A stretch of 64,000 nt of DNA from Streptomyces luteolifulvus (GTDB taxonomy: Bacteria > Actinomycetota > Actinomycetes > Streptomycetales > Streptomycetaceae): NCBI RefSeq assembly GCF_008806595.1, contig NZ_VZRB01000028.1, positions 1 to 64,000 of the forward strand. Direction: 5' to 3'. The notes beneath the pieces were generated by a model. That model was not told the DNA's origin, did no database searches, and was given only the letters and a program-made list of their open reading frames with translations. Numbering within the stretch: the stretch's first letter is position 1; every line of letters begins with the position of its first letter. Made by a program: the position numbers and the translations under genes. Below are positions 60,468 through 64,000 of this stretch, in pieces.

Positions 60468-61637
60468 TCACGAGGCGTCCCCGAGCCCGTCCAGCACGGT
60501 CTCGGCCCGTTCCAGCGCGCTCTTGTCCGCATCGAGGTCGGGCACGATCCCCGTCCCGTCGACGCCACGGCCCGACGGGGTGCGGTAGTGACCGACGGTC
60601 AGCTCGGCGACGGAGCCGTCGGGCAGCCGGCTCGGCATCTGGACCGAGCCCTTGCCGAAGGTGCGGGAGCCCACGACGACCGCGCGGCCGCGGTCCTGAA
60701 GCGCTCCGGTGAGGAGCTCGGCCGCGCTCATCGTGCCCTCGTCGACGAGCGCGACCAGGGGTCTCGTGGTGTCACCGCCCGGCTCGGCGTGCAGGGCGCG
60801 CTGCTCGCCGTCGACGTCGTACGTGGCGACGAGGCCGCCGTCGAGGAACGCGGAGGCGGTGGTGACGGCCTCGGTGACCAGGCCGCCGGAGTTGCCGCGC
60901 AGGTCGAGGATGATGCCGCAGGCGGCGGGGGCCCGCCGTACGGCGGTGCGGACGACGTCACCGGAACCCTTGGTGAAGGAGTCGATCTTGATGACGGTGA
61001 CCGGGCCTGTGAGCTTTCGGACGGTGACCGAGTCCGTGGACAGTCTGGCCCTGCGCAGAGTGAGGCTCCACGCGCGTGTGCCGCGCTCCAGGCCGAGGCG
61101 GACCCGCGTACCGGCGGGCGCGTCCGTGGCGTCACCGCGCAGTAAGGCGACGACCTCGGTGACGGGACGCCCGTCGACGCTCGCACCGTCGACGCTGCGC
61201 AGCCGGTCTCCCCTGCGGATCCCGGCGGCGGCCGCGGGCGAGCCGGCGGCCACCTTGGTCACCTCGATACGGCCGTCGCGCTCGCGTCGCGCCCAGAGGC
61301 CGACGCCGGTGTACTCGCCGTCGAGGGCCTCCTCGAACTCCTTGTACTCGCCCTGGCTGTAGACGGCGCCCCAGCGGTCGCCGCTGCGGCTGACCGCGCG
61401 TTCGGCGGCCTCCATGGGGGACGTGCCGTCGGCCATGGCCTCGGCGGCCGCATCGGCGACGTGGTCGTACCGGCTGCCGGGTGCGGACGTACGGGGGGCG
61501 CCGGACGCGGACTTCCGGCCCGCCTCGGGGAACGAGCCGGTCGCGGCACCGGCCACGAGCACGCTCGCGAAGACCAATGTCAGGGCCGCCCCGCGGCGGA
61601 TGCGGCGGGGCTGACAGAACAGGTCGCGGCCTGACAT
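60468..61637 (-). CDS. C-terminal processing protease, peptidase family S41
   Basis: The 389-aa exported serine protease has an N-terminal membrane helix or signal (GAALTLVFASVLVAGAATG). A PDZ domain has VAAGSPAAAAGIRRGDRLRS, near residue 130. The catalytic dyad has Ser in LVDEGTMSAAELLTGAL and Lys in VVGSRTFGKGSVQ. It probably trims envelope proteins. ATG 61637 is chosen; an upstream TTG 61661 has no site. The gene sits between smpB and ftsX, as in S. coelicolor. Confidence 0.92.
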   Translation of the reverse strand: MSGRDLFCQPRRIRRGAALTLVFASVLVAGAATGSFPEAGRKSASGAPRTSAPGSRYDHVADAAAEAMADGTSPMEAAERAVSRSGDRWGAVYSQGEYKEFEEALDGEYTGVGLWARRERDGRIEVTKVAAGSPAAAAGIRRGDRLRSVDGASVDGRPVTEVVALLRGDATDAPAGTRVRLGLERGTRAWSLTLRRARLSTDSVTVRKLTGPVTVIKIDSFTKGSGDVVRTAVRRAPAACGIILDLRGNSGGLVTEAVTTASAFLDGGLVATYDVDGEQRALHAEPGGDTTRPLVALVDEGTMSAAELLTGALQDRGRAVVVGSRTFGKGSVQMPSRLPDGSVAELTVGHYRTPSGRGVDGTGIVPDLDADKSALERAETVLDGLGDAS

Positions 61638-61704
61638 GCGGGTGAGTCTAGGACAACGCAAAGGGCCGCACGGGCGGTTGCCTGTGCGGCCCGGTTGGCA
61701 TGCG

Positions 61705-62625
61705 TCACACCTTCAAGTACTTGCGCAGCGCGAAGAACGCGGCAAGCGCAGGCATCAGCAGGCTCGTCGCGAGGATGAGCGGCAGCTTCGTCAGGACGGC
61801 GTCCCATCCGATGAAGTTGATCAGGTTGAGTTTCTCGGACAGCGCCAGACCGTGGTCGATGATGAAGTACCGGGCGACCACCAGGAAGCCGCACGCGACG
61901 CCCCCGCCGATGAGACCGGCGACGGCCGCCTCCATGATGAACGGCGCCTGGATGTAGAAGCCGGAGGCGCCCACCAGACGCATGATGCCGGTCTCACGCC
62001 GGCGGCTGAACGCCGAGACACGCACCGTGTTGACGATCAGCATCAGCGCGACGACGAGCATCAGCGCCATCACCGCGCGCGCGGCCCAGTTCATGCCGTT
62101 GAGCAGCCCGAAGAGGTTGTCCAGGATGCCCTTCTGGTCCTGCACGGACTGCACGCCGTCCCGCCCGTTGAAGGCAGTCGCGATGACCTGGTACTTCTCC
62201 GGGTCCTTCAGCTTGATGCGGTACGACTCCTGCATCTGGTCCGGCGTCAGGGAGCTGGCCAGCGGGGAGTCGCCGAACTGCTCCTTGTAGTGCTTGTAGG
62301 CCTGGTCCTGCGACTCGTAGGTGACGGTCTGCACGACCGACGTCATTTTCTTGAGGTCGGTGAGGATCTCCTTCTTCTGGTCCTCGGTGACCGCACCCTT
62401 GGCACAGTTGGGGTCGGACTCGGCGTCACTCTTGTTGCAGAGGAAGACCGAGACATTGACCTTGTCGTACCAGTAGCCCTTCATGGTGCTCACCTGGTCG
62501 CTCATCAGCAGCGACCCGCCGAACAGGGCCAGGGACAGGGCGACGGAGACGATGACGGCGAACGTCATCGTCAGATTGCGGCGGAGACCGACACCGATCT
62601 CGGACAGTACGAACTGGGCGCGCAT
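61705..62625 (-). CDS. ftsX: Cell division protein FtsX
   Basis: The 306-aa membrane subunit of FtsEX has four helices: residues ~20-42 (LTMTFAVIVSVALSLALFGG), then about 175, 225 and 275. The large extracellular loop between helix 1 and 2 has Cys residues in VFLCNKSDAESDPNC, an actinobacterial trait that may form a disulfide, and the loop controls cell-wall hydrolases. The cytoplasmic N-terminus RAQFVLSEIGVGLRRNLTMT is conserved. ATG 62625. It is 29 bp after ftsE. Confidence 0.96.
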   Translation of the reverse strand: MRAQFVLSEIGVGLRRNLTMTFAVIVSVALSLALFGGSLLMSDQVSTMKGYWYDKVNVSVFLCNKSDAESDPNCAKGAVTEDQKKEILTDLKKMTSVVQTVTYESQDQAYKHYKEQFGDSPLASSLTPDQMQESYRIKLKDPEKYQVIATAFNGRDGVQSVQDQKGILDNLFGLLNGMNWAARAVMALMLVVALMLIVNTVRVSAFSRRRETGIMRLVGASGFYIQAPFIMEAAVAGLIGGGVACGFLVVARYFIIDHGLALSEKLNLINFIGWDAVLTKLPLILATSLLMPALAAFFALRKYLKV

Positions 62626-62654
62626 GGCGTCTCGTCAAGCCTTTCCGTGGATCG

Positions 62655-63344
62655 TCAGTGCTGGTAGCCGTAGACGCCGCGCGCCTGGTCGCGGACGAGA
62701 CGGCCCTGCTCCAGCTCGATGACGCGCTTGCGCATCTGGTCCACGATGTTCTGGTCGTGCGTCGCCATCACCACGGTGGTGCCCGTCCGGTTGATGCGGT
62801 CGAGCAGCTTCATGATGCCGACGGAGGTCTGCGGGTCGAGGTTGCCGGTGGGCTCGTCGCAGATGAGCAGCTTGGGCCGGTTGACGAAGGCGCGCGCGAT
62901 GGCCACGCGCTGCTGCTCACCACCGGACAGCTCGCCGGGCATCCGGTTCTCCTTGCCGCCGAGCCCGACGAGGTCGAGCACCTGCGGCACGGACTTGCGG
63001 ATCTCGCCGCGCGACTTGCCGATGACCTCCTGAGCGAAGGCGACGTTCTCGGCGACCGTCTTGTTCGGCAGAAGGCGGAAGTCCTGGAAGACCGTCCCCA
63101 GCTGGCGCCGGATGTGCGGCACCTTCCAGTTGGAGACGCGCGCGAGGTCCTTGCCCAGGACGTGCACCTGACCGTGGCTGCACCGCTCCTCCCGGAGGAT
63201 CAGCCGCAGGAAGGTGGACTTTCCGGAGCCGGAGGACCCCACGAGGAAGACGAACTCGCCCTTCTCCACCTCCAGGGAGACATCCCTGAGTGCGGGGCGG
63301 GTCTGCTTGGGGTAGACCTTGGACACGTTGTCGAATCGGATCAC
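62655..63344 (-). CDS. ftsE: Cell division ATP-binding protein FtsE
   Basis: The 229-aa ABC ATPase partners FtsX to activate septal peptidoglycan hydrolases. Walker A is VGSSGSGKSTFLRLILREE (near residue 38), the signature is GELSGGEQQRVAIARAFVNR, and Walker B is LLICDEPTGNLDPQTS. GTG 63344 is used because the family starts with IRFDNVSKVYP; the open frame further upstream is shadow. With ftsX it forms an operon. Confidence 0.97.
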   Translation of the reverse strand: MIRFDNVSKVYPKQTRPALRDVSLEVEKGEFVFLVGSSGSGKSTFLRLILREERCSHGQVHVLGKDLARVSNWKVPHIRRQLGTVFQDFRLLPNKTVAENVAFAQEVIGKSRGEIRKSVPQVLDLVGLGGKENRMPGELSGGEQQRVAIARAFVNRPKLLICDEPTGNLDPQTSVGIMKLLDRINRTGTTVVMATHDQNIVDQMRKRVIELEQGRLVRDQARGVYGYQH

Positions 63345-63661
63345 GGATGCACCACGGGTCGCCGGGGGTAGATGACCGTGACCATACGCGACCCGGGCAC
63401 GCAAGCGCAGGCACCGGTCGGGGTTGCGCGAGGGTTGTGCGTTTTTGTACCGGGGAGTCCGTGAGGGGCGGCCGGGCAGAATACCCAGGGGCGCGGGGAA
63501 CTGCGCGACAAGCCACATACGGCCCGCGGCCGCGGGACAATGGTGACCTCCCTCCCGGAGCGCCGCGCCAGCCCCCGAGGAACCTGGCACAGTGGAGGGG
63601 GGAACGTTCTCGCTCCCGAGGGCGTTGACCTACGTGGAACCGGTGCAAGGAGGGCGAGCGC
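63345..63661. other. Intergenic region upstream of ftsE and of the small zinc-ribbon gene
   Basis: This 317-bp divergent region contains the second copy of the dispersed repeat (63488-63516) and promoters for both sides, which I could not place. No gene was seen. Confidence 0.5.
63488..63516 (+). repeat. Dispersed intergenic repeat, copy 2
   Basis: The same 29-bp sequence as at 36616-36644 with one mismatch, beginning GGGGCGCGGGGAACTGCGCG. It is intergenic, upstream of ftsE. Confidence 0.7.
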
Positions 63662-63853
63662 ATGACGTACGACCGGCTGGTGTGCGCGAACTGCGCGGCG
63701 CCCGTGAGCGAGGGCCGGTGCCCAGTGTGCCGCGCGAACCGCGAGCGGCTGCAGCAGGAGAACCCCTTCGCGGGTCTGAACCCGATGACGCTGATCGCGC
63801 TGCTGGCGGTGCTGATCGCGGCCGTGGCGCTGCTGGCCCACCAGACCGCCTAG
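63662..63853 (+). CDS. Small zinc-ribbon membrane protein
   Basis: The 63-aa protein has a Cys pair (LVCANCAAP) and a second pair (GRCPVCRANRERL), together a zinc-ribbon, followed by one membrane helix (LIALLAVLIAAVALLAH). No known function. The start ATG 63662 follows AGGAGGGCGAGCGC, a good ribosome site. It is divergent from ftsE and ends at a strong terminator. Confidence 0.8.
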   Translation: MTYDRLVCANCAAPVSEGRCPVCRANRERLQQENPFAGLNPMTLIALLAVLIAAVALLAHQTA

Positions 63854-63904
63854 GCCGAAGGACAGAAGTCCGGCAGGAGAACAAGAAGGACAAGCAGGAC
63901 ATAC

Positions 63905-63939
63905 GAGGGGCCCGGAGCGTTCGTCGCTCCGGGCCCCTC
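63905..63939. terminator. Terminator after the zinc-ribbon gene
   Basis: GAGGGGCCCGGAGC (63905-63918) pairs perfectly with GCTCCGGGCCCCTC (63926-63939), a 14-bp stem with 7-nt loop. Confidence 0.85.
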
Positions 63940-64000
63940 GGCGTAGTGCGTCGTGCGTTACTGCGTGTGCGTCACTGCGTGCGTACAGTGCGTACGCGGG

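Overview
This is a chromosomal segment of a high-GC actinomycete, almost certainly Streptomyces. The signs are very high G+C with GTG/TTG starts, an SsgA-family sporulation gene, DUF397/XRE and SsgG-type families, HelD, and a gene order that, as I recall it, follows the S. coelicolor core around SCO2920-SCO2970 (secreted protease, ssgG, hpd, murA, hup, sigU, nnaR, narK, smpB, ftsX, ftsE). No database was searched; identities come from motifs and remembered synteny.

Layout. 1-2845: the 3' part of an IS630-type transposase gene, interrupted exactly before its catalytic Glu codon by a complete group II intron (127-2683) that encodes a reverse transcriptase/maturase/HNH protein. 2.9-9.6 kb: a small hypothetical, a secreted M6 metalloprotease, a small membrane protein, two RDD proteins and ssgG. 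9.6-18.7 kb: an FAD-linked oxidase, a TPR membrane protein, hpd with its divergent Lrp/AsnC regulator, a glycine-betaine/choline-type ABC importer without a binding protein, a PDZ-less Lon-like secreted protease and an IclR regulator. 18.9-24 kb: a DEAD/DEAH-type helicase, a degraded Fic/Doc fragment, an MFS exporter, tRNA-Cys and an orphan SUKH-4-type immunity gene. 24.2-29 kb: a three-gene molybdenum hydroxylase (xanthine dehydrogenase-like) operon. 29.2-34 kb: a CUT1 sugar ABC importer plus GH20 hexosaminidase operon with a DasR-like (dre) site, which points to chito-oligosaccharide uptake. 34-44 kb: DUF3039, YqgE, murA, hup, malic enzyme, HelD, rsuA, sigU and an ABATE/CGNR protein. 44-48 kb: a DUF1772 protein, nnaR and narK (nitrate). 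47.6-51.9 kb: an overlapping extracellular-polysaccharide operon (anchored Pro/Ser-rich protein, deacetylase-glycosyltransferase, acyltransferase) whose acyltransferase reads with a frameshift at a G5 tract. 52-59.3 kb: an accessory block with a DUF397/XRE/HATPase triad and a very large secreted lectin/coiled-coil protein with a toxin-like C-terminus and an overlapping probable immunity gene. 59.3-64 kb: ssrA (tmRNA), smpB, an S41 protease, ftsX, ftsE and a small zinc-ribbon membrane protein.

How parts work together: ssrA/smpB form the trans-translation system; ftsEX with the S41 protease are cell-envelope functions; murA starts peptidoglycan synthesis; the ABC/GH20 operon would import and trim amino-sugar oligomers; nnaR/narK couple nitrate uptake to its regulation. 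The most unusual items are the intron-split transposase, the toxin-like protein with its neighbour gene, the frameshifted acyltransferase, the long low-complexity extension on the Fe-S subunit and the PDZ-less Lon-like protease.
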